From JAWMQL01 sp033283165 (GTDB lineage: Bacteria; Pseudomonadota; Gammaproteobacteria; Pseudomonadales; Halieaceae): a DNA stretch of 64,000 bases. A program made the position numbers and the translations under genes. The stretch covers positions 444,514-508,513 of the forward strand of contig JAWMQL010000004.1 in NCBI GenBank assembly GCA_033283165.1, written 5' to 3'. The notes beneath the pieces were generated by a model. That model worked only from the letters and a program-made list of their open reading frames with translations. It was not told where the DNA came from and did no database searches. Positions 54,597 through 63,026 of the stretch are shown here, piece after piece (the stretch's first letter is position 1; each line of letters opens with the position of its first letter).

Positions 54597-55403
54597 ATGA
54601 CGATCGCAGACGTATCCAGCCATTCCATAGCGGACCTTATCTCTCTGGCCGGGCGTGGAGCCGTGGTGACGGGCGGGGCCCAGGGCCTCGGCAGAGCCAT
54701 CGCCTGCCGCCTGGCAGAGGCAGGTGCCTCGGTACTGGTCGGGGACCTGAAACTGGTTCAGGCCGAGAAAATCGCCGCCGAATTGAGCGCCCTTCACGAT
54801 GTAACGGTAATTGCGACCGCGCTCGACGTCACCGATTCGGCAACGGTAACCGCGGCGGCGGAACTGGCACGGAGCGAGTTTGGTGGCATCGATATCTGGG
54901 TCAACAATGCCGGGCTCTATCCCAACGTCGGCCTGTTCGACATGGATGATGAGATCTGGGACCAGGTTATGGCGGTAAACTTACGCGGCGTAATGGCCGG
55001 CTCCCGTGAAGCCGCCCGACAAATGATCGACAGGGGTGGTGGCGTCATCATCAACGTGGTTTCGACCGCCGGATTCAAGGGAGTGGCACCGGGTGTGTCC
55101 GCCTATGTGGCTTCCAAGCACGGGGTCCGGGGCATGGTCAAACAAATGGCCATTGAGCTGGCTCCTCACGATATACGGGTGCTCGGAGTGGCGCCCACCT
55201 TCTGCGAGACGGAAGGTAATATGGCGGCTCTCAATGAACTACCGGAAAAGGTGCGCAGCGAGATTTCCGCGACCTTGACGTCGATGCTTGGCCGTGTCGG
55301 CGTCCCCGACGACATCGCCCGCGCGGTATTGTTCTGTGCCTCGGATCTGTCCCTGTTCATGACCGGCAGTACCTTACTTGTCGATGCGGGAGAAACCTGC
55401 TGA
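54597..55403 (+). CDS. SDR family oxidoreductase
   Basis: Classical SDR of 268 residues with an N-terminal extension of about 20 residues before the Rossmann strand, TGGAQGLG (25-32), NNAG (103-106), Ser156, Tyr170 and Lys174 (YVASK). Asp at GDL (about 50) suggests NAD. It ends GSTLLVDAGETC. It follows the luciferase-like gene by 5 bp and is convergent with the P450. Confidence 0.92.
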   Translation: MTIADVSSHSIADLISLAGRGAVVTGGAQGLGRAIACRLAEAGASVLVGDLKLVQAEKIAAELSALHDVTVIATALDVTDSATVTAAAELARSEFGGIDIWVNNAGLYPNVGLFDMDDEIWDQVMAVNLRGVMAGSREAARQMIDRGGGVIINVVSTAGFKGVAPGVSAYVASKHGVRGMVKQMAIELAPHDIRVLGVAPTFCETEGNMAALNELPEKVRSEISATLTSMLGRVGVPDDIARAVLFCASDLSLFMTGSTLLVDAGETC

Positions 55404-55418
55404 AGCGATGTCCCGTCT

Positions 55419-56687
55419 TCACGCAGCAACGAAGGTCACGTGCAGATCGGCCAGGCTGCGGAAGCTATAGGTAGGTTCATACCGATAATGACGGTTCGCG
55501 GCGGAGCCGTGATGCGTCTCCGAGATGCTGATGTCGGCGGTTCTCGCCAGCAGCCGCTCGATCGCGACCCGGGACTCCAGCCGCCCCAGTGGCGCACCCA
55601 GGCAGGTGTGCTTTCCTTTGCTGAAGCCAAGGTGTTCCCGCACATTGGGACGGTCGATATTGAACTCTTCCGGATGAGCATAATGCGCCGGATCGTTGCT
55701 CGCCGCCGTAAGGCATATAGTGATTATCGTTCCAGCGGGAATGTCGATACCGGCCACCCTCGTATCTCTGCGCGCCAGTCGGTAGATTGCCCTGACAGGG
55801 GCGTCAAAACGCAGCACTTCCTCCACAAAATTCGGTATGTCCCCGGGCGTTTGCCGTAACCGTTCCTGTAACTCCTTGTCTTCAGCCAGAATCCTGACGC
55901 CCATGGCGATCAGGCGTGAGGTAGTGTCCTGGCCGGCACCAAACAGGAAACAGCACAGTCGTGCAAGGTCATCAATGACTGGAACAGATCCGCCCGGGAA
56001 TCTGGCGCCTGCAATTTCAGTCATGAGGTCGTTGCCCGGGTTGGATTCCCGTTCACGCAGGTAGTTCTCGAATCTCGGTTTGAGAAAAATGAGTGGATCC
56101 GGGCCTACCTTGTGCACTGCGTCACCTTCCAACTGGCTGGGAGGAGCTCCGATAAGTTCCAGCAGTTCGGCGCGATCGGATTCGGGGATGCCCATAAGGT
56201 CAGAGATAGCATAGGTCGTGGCGGCATGGGCAAACTCCGGAACGATGTTGCAGAGGCCCTTGTCGATGAAACCATCGATCAGTTGGTCCGCCAATCCGTA
56301 CAGATATTCTTCGTTTTGTTTGACCCGGCGGGGGTTGAGTATTCCGGCCAGCAGGGCCCTGAAGTTGGTATGTTTCTCGCCATCGAAACACACGAGATGG
56401 CTTCCCCAGGGTAGACTGTCCCGGTGTGCCTCGATTTGCTCACTTATATCAGCACCCTCCGGGGTGAAGGGCAAGGGTGGTACCGGGCCGACCACGGCTA
56501 CAGCAGAAGAGAAGGTGTCGTCGCGGCGCCAGAGAATTTCCTGTGCCGCGTCGAAACCGGTAACCATAAGGGTTCCGTGGTAGGGTTCTCTTGCCACCGG
56601 TGACTTTGATCGCATCAGATCAAAGTAGGCCTTTGGGTCATCGATAAGTGCGGGGTCGCTGAAAAAGTCAGGCTCGTTGTGTTTCAT
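55419..56687 (-). CDS. Cytochrome P450
   Basis: Complete P450 of 422 residues from the chosen start. I-helix AGQDTT (251-256), ExxR in EEVLRF (about 290-293), and haem loop FSKGKHTCLG with Cys362. It starts DFFSDPALIDDPKAYFDLMR, a common opening of soluble proteobacterial P450s. I chose ATG 56687 because GGTGG lies 5 bp upstream; ATG 56708 is in frame but has no ribosome site. The electron donor is not encoded nearby in this module. Family-2 site S3 lies about 51 bp upstream. Confidence 0.95.
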   Translation of the reverse strand: MKHNEPDFFSDPALIDDPKAYFDLMRSKSPVAREPYHGTLMVTGFDAAQEILWRRDDTFSSAVAVVGPVPPLPFTPEGADISEQIEAHRDSLPWGSHLVCFDGEKHTNFRALLAGILNPRRVKQNEEYLYGLADQLIDGFIDKGLCNIVPEFAHAATTYAISDLMGIPESDRAELLELIGAPPSQLEGDAVHKVGPDPLIFLKPRFENYLRERESNPGNDLMTEIAGARFPGGSVPVIDDLARLCCFLFGAGQDTTSRLIAMGVRILAEDKELQERLRQTPGDIPNFVEEVLRFDAPVRAIYRLARRDTRVAGIDIPAGTIITICLTAASNDPAHYAHPEEFNIDRPNVREHLGFSKGKHTCLGAPLGRLESRVAIERLLARTADISISETHHGSAANRHYRYEPTYSFRSLADLHVTFVAA

Positions 56688-56737
56688 ATTGCCACCGTTG
56701 TTGGGCATTGCTCGTGATGGAGCCTGGCTTCACTTTG

Positions 56738-56754
56738 TTCGTCATTATATTAGC
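56738..56754 (-). promoter_or_regulatory. Family-2 operator site (S3), P450 promoter
   Basis: On the - strand GCTAATATAATGACGAA, with TATAAT embedded (56748-56743), so the operator overlaps a -10 for the P450 gene. Matches GCTA-N6-TGACGAA. Confidence 0.58.
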
Positions 56755-56932
56755 GTCTCGCTTGTTATCGAGTCAACCGGCCTTTAATCATGTAAAACCC
56801 GGGTGGCAATGCAATGGCGCCAGGGCCTCAGGGACGTCACGACAAGCGCCGGGTCACCGGTCAGGCACCTGGCGTTAATGGCGGATATTGCACACGAAAG
56901 GTGGTGCTTTTTCCTCGACTTGGTATACTGTG

Positions 56933-56949
56933 TTCGTCAGTATGATAGC
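56933..56949 (-). promoter_or_regulatory. Family-2 operator site (S4), Rieske oxygenase promoter region
   Basis: On the - strand GCTATCATACTGACGAA, matching GCTA-N6-TGACGAA. A + strand TATACT at 56924-56929 lies just upstream and could be the -10 of the Rieske oxygenase gene that begins 42 bp after the site. Confidence 0.57.
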
Positions 56950-56990
56950 AGGCGATCAGTCGCCGCGGGTGATGACGGGAGAACAGTGAT

Positions 56991-58382
56991 ATGAACAACT
57001 GCACGCAAGCTGCCAACACGCATGATATCCCCTTCAAGATTACCGACCCGCAACGCATTCCCGCCCCGCGCTATTACGACCAGGCGTTCTTCGATCTGGA
57101 ATGTCGACGGCTCTGGCCGCACGTCTGGCAGATGGCCTGCCGCCTGGAGCAGATTCCCAATGTGGGTGACTGGGTCGAGTACACGATCCTGGATAAGTCC
57201 GTCATCGTTGTGCGTACAGAGTCAGGTGTAAAAGCTTTCCACAATGTCTGCCGTCACCGGGGTGTTCCCCTGGTGTCTGAACCTTTCGGCAACAGCAGCA
57301 GTGAGGGGTTTACCTGCCCGTTCCACGGTTGGCGTTGGAATACTAATGGCGAAAATACCTTCGTGTATGGCCGCCAATTGTTCGACGAGGCGCAGCTGGA
57401 AGAAGACGACATCGCGCTTACCCCGGTACGGGTGGAGACCTGGGGCGGTTGCGCTTTCATCAATTTCGACGATAAAGCGCCAGCTTACCGCGAGACTCTG
57501 GGGCCTCTCGCGGAGCGTCTGGAAGCGCATGGCGTGGACAACCTGCGGTCCGAATGGTGGTATGCCACCGTCCTGCCCGCCAACTGGAAGACCGCAATGG
57601 AGGCCTTCCACGAGGGCTTCCATGTGATGCGAACTCATCCACAGCTACAGCACTCGCTGCCCGCGACGTATAACTCCCGCTATGCTGGAATCGGCGAAAT
57701 GCTGGACTCGAGCATTGGTGTGCGGGGCAATATCGCGGCCCAATTCAAGCACTTCGAGCAATTGAGCGAGGGTATGGCAGGGCTGGTTCACCAGAAGGAA
57801 CTGGATATTGTCCGTCCATTGCTTGATATCGATCTGCCGGAGGATCTCGAACAGGGCGTAATGACCTGGTTCGGCATCATCCAGGACCAGATTACCCGGC
57901 AATTGCGCGCCAGGGGGGAAAATGTTCCCGACCTTAATGCCGTGGCCGTGTCCCATCCTATTGAAGCCCTGGAGTTTTTGTTTCCGCACTACTTTCTGCT
58001 GTCCACCTTCACCAGTATGTCATCATACCGGGTGCGGCCACTGGGGCCTGAGAGTTGCCTGTTCGAGATCTGGTCACTGACCCACTTCCCCGAAGACGAT
58101 CAACCGGAGCCACTGATGGAGCCCGTCGTCCTCCCCTTCGACAGCGATGAATTTCCGCCGATCCCGAAGCAGGACTATTCGAACATCCCGAATCAACAGA
58201 GAGGTCTGCATGGCGGAGGTTTTGAGTTCATGCGCCTGGCTAAGGAAGTCGAGGGCTTGATCGGCAATTATCAGCAGATTATCGACGGTTACCTGACGGG
58301 TGCCGAGCAGGAAAGAATTACCCGGGCCATTCACAAACTCGGTGGTAATTTCGATGGCCCGATCCATGACCTGGGGCTCTAG
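56991..58382 (+). CDS. Rieske non-haem iron oxygenase, alpha subunit
   Basis: Terminal oxygenase of 463 residues. Rieske ligands are Cys87, His89 (CRHRG), Cys109 and His112 (CPFHGW); the iron site is in NWKTAMEAFHEGFHVMRTHPQ with His211 and His216. It is related to the protein from 6839 but diverged, and is not followed by its own ferredoxin, so it may borrow the one at 8271 or another in the genome. Ring hydroxylation is the expected reaction. The convergent GMC gene begins its stop 71 bp downstream. Confidence 0.93.
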   Translation: MNNCTQAANTHDIPFKITDPQRIPAPRYYDQAFFDLECRRLWPHVWQMACRLEQIPNVGDWVEYTILDKSVIVVRTESGVKAFHNVCRHRGVPLVSEPFGNSSSEGFTCPFHGWRWNTNGENTFVYGRQLFDEAQLEEDDIALTPVRVETWGGCAFINFDDKAPAYRETLGPLAERLEAHGVDNLRSEWWYATVLPANWKTAMEAFHEGFHVMRTHPQLQHSLPATYNSRYAGIGEMLDSSIGVRGNIAAQFKHFEQLSEGMAGLVHQKELDIVRPLLDIDLPEDLEQGVMTWFGIIQDQITRQLRARGENVPDLNAVAVSHPIEALEFLFPHYFLLSTFTSMSSYRVRPLGPESCLFEIWSLTHFPEDDQPEPLMEPVVLPFDSDEFPPIPKQDYSNIPNQQRGLHGGGFEFMRLAKEVEGLIGNYQQIIDGYLTGAEQERITRAIHKLGGNFDGPIHDLGL

Positions 58383-58452
58383 CTGCCGGACCCCTGGTAC
58401 CTGAGCCAGGTGGCCAAATTCAATTCCAGTTGCCTGGTGCCAGGTTGATACC

Positions 58453-60150
58453 TCAAATTGCGCCCTCGCTTAACTGCGTGACGGCGTAATCCGCGGCGCG
58501 AGCGGTCAAGGCCATGTAGGTTAGCGATGGATTCACGCAGGCGGCCGATGTCATACTGGCGCCGTCAGTGACGAACAGGTTTGGGACATCGTGGGCCTGG
58601 TTCCAGCGATTTAGTACGGACTCCCTGGGATCCTTGCCCATACGCGCGGTGCCCATCTCGTGAATCGCCTCGCCACCCACGGAGTCGTGGATGTTACTCA
58701 TGGTGAACATGGCGCCGGCTTTCTTGAGCATTTCCTCGCCCTGGGCGGCGATATCCTTGCGCATTCTCTGCTCATTCTCACCGAACTTGAATTCAAACCG
58801 CACCTGAGGGATGCCGAAGCGGTCCTTTCTGGATTTGTCCAGCACCATCCTGTTGTCGCGGTAGGGCAGGCACTCGCCAAAACCCGAGAGGTACATCATC
58901 CAGGGGCCCGGTTTACGCAGTGCGTGCTTGAAGTCCGCTCCGAAGCCGGGTACCTGGCCTGCCATGCTCTGCCAGCCGGTGCGTATGGCTCCGCCCTGGA
59001 AACCGTAGCCGCGCAGGAAATCGAGTTCTTCGTCCTGTCCGTCGAGGTTGCGGAAGCGGGGGATATAGATTCCATTTGGCCGCCAGCCGTAGATGACCTT
59101 GTCCTCCAGCCCTTGGAAAAAACCAATTGCGGAAGTACCAAGGGTATGGTCCATCAGGTAGTGTCCGAGGACGCCGCTGGTGTTGGCCAGTCCGTTGGGG
59201 AAGGCCTCGGAGCCGGAGTTTAGAAGTACCTGGGTGCTGCCCACGGTCCCGCCACAGAGAAAGACCAGTTTTGCGGTATAGGTGGTCTTTTCCGCGGTGT
59301 TAGCGTCGATCACCCTGACGCCAGTAGCGCGCCGGGTGTTCGCGTCGTAGTCGATACCCGCCACCACACTGTTGGCCCTGAGGGTCAGGTTGCCGGTTTT
59401 GCGCGCCGCGGGGAGGGTGGAGCTCTGGGTGGAGAAATAGGCGCCGACGGAACACCCTCGTTCGCAGGGTCCGCAATAGTGACAGGCGCCGCGGCCCTCC
59501 TTGGGTTCGGTGAGTACCGCGACACGGCCTATGGTCATCAGGCGATCGTCATAGTGCTCGGCGATCTTGTCCTTGACAACCTTTTCCAGCGCGCTCATCT
59601 CCATCGGTTTCTGGAACTCGCTGTCCGGTAACTGCGGCAGGTTTTCCTTCTGTCCGCTAATGCCGATGAATTTCTCCACGTGGCTGTACCAGGGCGCGAT
59701 ATCCTTGTAGCGGATCGGCCAGTCGATGCCGTGACCGTCCTGCTGGTTGGCCGCAAAATCGAGATCGCTCCAGCGGTAACTCTGGCGACCCCAGATCAGC
59801 GACTTTCCGCCCACCACATCGGCCCGGTACCAGAGGAACTGTTCCTTGTCCTCGACGTAGGGGTTCTCGCGGTCGTTGTTGAAGAAGTGGCGGGTGGGTT
59901 CGCTGAAGGCGTACAGTGTGCTTTGCACCGAGTAGTCTTTCGCATATAACTCGCGCAGTGGCTTACCACGAAAGGGGATTTCCCAGGGCGGAATATGTTC
60001 GCCGGTGTAGTCCTTGCCGTGCTCGACCATGCGTCCACGGTCCAGCATCAGCACTTTCAGTCCTTTTTCAGTCAGTTCCTTTGCCGCCCAGCCACCGGTG
60101 ACACCGGACCCGACGACGATCGCGTCGAATTGAGGGTTTGTCGTTTGCAT
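58453..60150 (-). CDS. GMC oxidoreductase, glucoside 3-dehydrogenase/gluconate 2-dehydrogenase large-subunit-like
   Basis: FAD-dependent dehydrogenase of 565 residues with GSGVTGGWAAKEL, LDRGRMVEHG and a VGGKSLIWGRQSYRW motif. A Cys-rich segment CHYCGPCERGC (about 220-231) is typical of the sugar-dehydrogenase group that passes electrons to a cytochrome. C-terminal IHEMGTARMG and DGASMTSAACVNPSLT carry the catalytic region. It probably oxidises a sugar or glycoside C3 hydroxyl, exported with its partner subunit encoded 27 bp upstream on this strand. Confidence 0.9.
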   Translation of the reverse strand: MQTTNPQFDAIVVGSGVTGGWAAKELTEKGLKVLMLDRGRMVEHGKDYTGEHIPPWEIPFRGKPLRELYAKDYSVQSTLYAFSEPTRHFFNNDRENPYVEDKEQFLWYRADVVGGKSLIWGRQSYRWSDLDFAANQQDGHGIDWPIRYKDIAPWYSHVEKFIGISGQKENLPQLPDSEFQKPMEMSALEKVVKDKIAEHYDDRLMTIGRVAVLTEPKEGRGACHYCGPCERGCSVGAYFSTQSSTLPAARKTGNLTLRANSVVAGIDYDANTRRATGVRVIDANTAEKTTYTAKLVFLCGGTVGSTQVLLNSGSEAFPNGLANTSGVLGHYLMDHTLGTSAIGFFQGLEDKVIYGWRPNGIYIPRFRNLDGQDEELDFLRGYGFQGGAIRTGWQSMAGQVPGFGADFKHALRKPGPWMMYLSGFGECLPYRDNRMVLDKSRKDRFGIPQVRFEFKFGENEQRMRKDIAAQGEEMLKKAGAMFTMSNIHDSVGGEAIHEMGTARMGKDPRESVLNRWNQAHDVPNLFVTDGASMTSAACVNPSLTYMALTARAADYAVTQLSEGAI

Positions 60151-60177
60151 GATGATATCTCTCTAGAATTTGGGGGC

Positions 60178-60771
60178 TTAGTGAGTAAATTCGCGGCCGA
60201 TCTTGTCGAAGTCGTAGCTGCCGTCGTAGTAACCGGGCATGGGCAGGTAGGCGAGCTCCTGGGTGGCGCCCACCTCGGAGGTGTAATAGCCGAGTACCAC
60301 CAGTTCCTTGAGCCGCTTGAAGAAAGGCGCGTTTTCGTCCTCGGCGGGCTTTCTCAATCGCAGCGGTTGCGGGCCCTTGTACTCAGCCGCGGCCGCCTCC
60401 TGGGCCTTCAGGGCGTCGATACGAACCGCTTCGCCCGACTCAGCAAAGGACTTTCCGCCATTACTGGCGCAGTACTCGTCCAGGGCCAACAGTCCCTGCA
60501 TGAATATTTTACGCTCGGCTGGTTTGTACCAATCGCCGACGATGGCGGCGATAAAGTCCGGCACACCCGCCGCGATCGCTCCGGGGGTGTCGGTGGTGGG
60601 GATGATCATCTCCGACAGGAGCTCCACCGCCTTGCGCTGGCCGGTGTTGAATACGGTGTTTGCGCTGCCGTTGTGCAAAGCTTCGCCGGCTAGCAGGGCG
60701 CGAGAGACGGACGCACCGGCCGCCGCGCCCAGCATGGTCAGGGAGAACTTGAGTAATTCACGTCTTTGCAT
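60178..60771 (-). CDS. Gluconate 2-dehydrogenase subunit 3 family protein
   Basis: Small subunit of 197 residues with a twin-arginine signal: MQRRELLKFSLTMLGAAAGA, RR followed by a hydrophobic stretch. The Tat pathway likely carries it, with the flavoprotein bound, to the periplasm. The body (EMIIPTTDTPGAIAAGVPDFIAAIV and YYTSEVGATQELAY) matches the gluconate-2-DH gamma chain family. Co-operonic with the GMC gene. Confidence 0.9.
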   Translation of the reverse strand: MQRRELLKFSLTMLGAAAGASVSRALLAGEALHNGSANTVFNTGQRKAVELLSEMIIPTTDTPGAIAAGVPDFIAAIVGDWYKPAERKIFMQGLLALDEYCASNGGKSFAESGEAVRIDALKAQEAAAAEYKGPQPLRLRKPAEDENAPFFKRLKELVVLGYYTSEVGATQELAYLPMPGYYDGSYDFDKIGREFTH

Positions 60772-60835
60772 TGGAGTCCCTCCGTTGTGTGCATCGATAG
60801 TACCTTTTTGTCACGTGGTCAGGCGACATGGAGGC

Positions 60836-61699
60836 CTACCTTGAGCAGGGGCTGCCTGATAGACCTGCCGTCCAGCGCACGGCCTGTATCAGCATCTCCA
60901 CGTGCTCTGGTTCGGTAAAACTTTCCGCAGTGTGCCCCAACGCGGAGTAGAACGTGCGCCCCGATCCCACGCAATTCTTCCAGATAATCGGGTGGTCGTC
61001 GCCCATGCGAATCTCCTTGTCGAACTGCACCGGCGAGTAGGTGGTTTCGTCGAGGTTGCCCAGAACCTGCATGCCGGCTGAACGGGGGCTACTGTCGAAG
61101 GAGTACCACTCGTCGGTGCGTATCCAGGTATCTCCCAGGTGAGCCACAATAGGGTCGTTCCTCGCCTCAATGCGTATCGTGGCCTCCTGGAACTGCGGAT
61201 TCATGGGGTGGCCGATAAACGTCGCGCCGATCAGGTTCTCCCGGTACCAGGGCCAGTCCGACTCGGCGGAGTCGTCGCCGGCGCCGTGGATGCCGATCCA
61301 GCCGCCGCCGTTTTCCAGGTAGGAAGCCAGTGCCTGGCGTTGCCCGTCAGTGAGTACGTTGCCGGTAACATTGTTCCAGACCACGGTGTCAAATTTCGCC
61401 AGGTCCTCCGCGTTGTGGATGGCGCCGTTTTCGGTGATGTAAATCGACCAGCCCTGCTTGTCGCCAAGTTCATTGAACATTGCCTCTGCGGCGGGCATGG
61501 CCTCCCTGTGGATAAAGGAATTGGTCTTGGAAAACACCAGCACCGCCGGGCGCTTGAGCACTGGTACTTCGGGCGGCTCGGTCTCGTAGGAGGGGATGCG
61601 CCAGAAACCGCGGGAGCGCATCTGGTAGTAGGCGTAGCTGAAGGCCGCCAGGGCGAGTATCAGCAGGGTGGTGCCAATTCGGATTAGCCATTTTTTCAT
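60836..61699 (-). CDS. ThuA-like domain protein, membrane anchored
   Basis: Protein of 287 residues with an N-terminal transmembrane helix (about 5-26, IRIGTTLLILALAAFSYAYY) and a ThuA-like/GATase1-type fold: VLVFSKTNSFIHREAMPAAEAMF, FDTVVWNNVTGNVLTDGQR, GGGWIGIHGAGDDSAESDWPWY and GHPMNPQF. ThuA-type proteins occur in sugar-oxidation loci such as trehalose utilisation. It fits the neighbouring sugar dehydrogenase genes. Function otherwise unproven. Confidence 0.88.
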   Translation of the reverse strand: MKKWLIRIGTTLLILALAAFSYAYYQMRSRGFWRIPSYETEPPEVPVLKRPAVLVFSKTNSFIHREAMPAAEAMFNELGDKQGWSIYITENGAIHNAEDLAKFDTVVWNNVTGNVLTDGQRQALASYLENGGGWIGIHGAGDDSAESDWPWYRENLIGATFIGHPMNPQFQEATIRIEARNDPIVAHLGDTWIRTDEWYSFDSSPRSAGMQVLGNLDETTYSPVQFDKEIRMGDDHPIIWKNCVGSGRTFYSALGHTAESFTEPEHVEMLIQAVRWTAGLSGSPCSR

Positions 61700-61753
61700 T
61701 GATAGTGATCTCTCAGTAGTTTGGGCTCATCGTTCGTCGTCCATCGTTCGTAT

Positions 61754-61861
61754 GTCGTCATTCCCGCGAAAGTGGCAATCCGGCTACTAATAGTCTGGAT
61801 CCCCGCTTTCGCGGGGATGACGAAGTCCGCGGGGATGGCAATTTTCGTGGGGATGACGGTG
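61754..61861. repeat. Cluster of REP-like palindromes (BIME-like)
   Basis: At least two units in opposite orientation: GTCATTCCCGCGAAAG at 61756-61771 and GGATCCCCGCTTTCGCGGGG at 61797-61816, plus degenerate GCGGGGATG and GTGGGGATGACG repeats to 61858. The best hairpin is ATCCCCGC-TTTC-GCGGGGAT at 61799-61818. It lies between the ThuA-like and FMN-enzyme genes and encodes the latter's last residues. Confidence 0.75.
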
Positions 61862-62995
61862 CGCCGGCAGGTCGCCTATGGTCTCTGCGCCTACCTGCTC
61901 CATCACCTGCTTCAGCTGCCGCGACAGAATCGCCACCACCTGCTCCCCGCCGGTGTTGCCCAGGGCGGACACACCGTACATGAAGGAGCGTCCGAGGAAA
62001 CAGAACTCGGCGCCGGTAGCCACGGCGTTGGCCACGTCCGCCCCGGTGCGTATACCGCTGTCCATCATCAGGGTGAGCCGGCCGCGAAGGTCATCTGCCA
62101 TGCTGTTCAGCGACTCAATGGCTGCCGGTCCGCAATCCAGCTGCCGGCCACCGTGGTTGGAGACGATGATGCCGTCTGCTCCCAGGCGTATGGCTCTCTC
62201 GGCATCTTCGGCCGTAACGATGCCTTTCAGGACCAGCTTGCCCGACCAGTTCGAACGAATCTCGTCGAGTTTTTCCTCACTCAGGCGCCCGGAGAAGGTC
62301 TCGTTCATAAACAGCCCCAGGTGGTGCATGTTCATGCCCTTGGGGATGTAGGGCAGCAGGGTCTGGAAACGGGGCTGTCCGGCCAGCAGGGTGGCCATCG
62401 CCCAGTGGGGTCGGGCGAAAATCTGGGCGATGTTGCGGGCGGTCATTTTCGGCGGCATGGACAGGCCGTTGCGAATTTCGCGGGACCGGTAGCCGAAGCT
62501 GGGGGTGTCGCACAGCACCACCAGCACCTTGTATCCGGCGCCATGAGCGCGTTTCAGCAGGTCGGAGCGCAACTCGTCGGCCACCGGATTGTAGAGCTGG
62601 AACCAGGCCTGCCCCTCGGTGATCTCGGCGATTTTCTCGATACTGGCGGTGCCGACGGTACTGAGGATGTAGGGAATATTGTTCTCAAAAGCAGTTCGGG
62701 CAAGAATCTCCGAGGCGCGCGGCCACATCAGCCCCTGCAGGCCGATCGGGGCGATGCCGAAGGGGGTGTCGTACTCGTGGCCGAACAGGCTGGTCTTGAG
62801 CGATACCTCCCCGGTGCCGCGCAGGTAGTAGGGTTGCAGGCGCACGTCTCTAATCCGCGCGGTATTGGCCCGCAGGTTGAGTTCGCTGTTGCAGCCCCCT
62901 GCGAGGTATTCAAAGGCGAAGCGCGGAATCCGCTGCCGCGCCCGCGCTTCCAGGAAGGGGATGTCCGGGTAGTTGGTGTTGAAGTCGGCTTGCAT
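61787..62995 (-). CDS. FMN-dependent alpha-hydroxy-acid dehydrogenase/oxidase
   Basis: TIM-barrel flavoenzyme of 402 residues. Motifs: PFGIAPIGLQGLMWP, the FMN-binding TVGTASIEKIAE, WFQLYNP, the LVLKGIVTAEDAERA strand, and the catalytic SNHGGRQLD with His, followed by DSGIRTGADVANA and LGRSFMYG. It oxidises an alpha-hydroxy acid such as lactate to the keto acid. The family core ends near GAETIGDL; the final 24 residues, ending HPRESGDPDY, are encoded by REP-like repeats. Upstream is a sugar isomerase gene, so lactate from rhamnose breakdown is a possible substrate. Confidence 0.92.
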   Translation of the reverse strand: MQADFNTNYPDIPFLEARARQRIPRFAFEYLAGGCNSELNLRANTARIRDVRLQPYYLRGTGEVSLKTSLFGHEYDTPFGIAPIGLQGLMWPRASEILARTAFENNIPYILSTVGTASIEKIAEITEGQAWFQLYNPVADELRSDLLKRAHGAGYKVLVVLCDTPSFGYRSREIRNGLSMPPKMTARNIAQIFARPHWAMATLLAGQPRFQTLLPYIPKGMNMHHLGLFMNETFSGRLSEEKLDEIRSNWSGKLVLKGIVTAEDAERAIRLGADGIIVSNHGGRQLDCGPAAIESLNSMADDLRGRLTLMMDSGIRTGADVANAVATGAEFCFLGRSFMYGVSALGNTGGEQVVAILSRQLKQVMEQVGAETIGDLPAHRHPHENCHPRGLRHPRESGDPDY

Positions 62996-63026
62996 CGTTG
63001 TTGTGGTGAGCCCGGCGCGGCTGACG

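Noticed and set aside
58383..58452. Possible terminator between the Rieske oxygenase and GMC genes (CCTGG-TG-CCAGG)
   Set aside because: The stem is short and has no T tract; not convincing.
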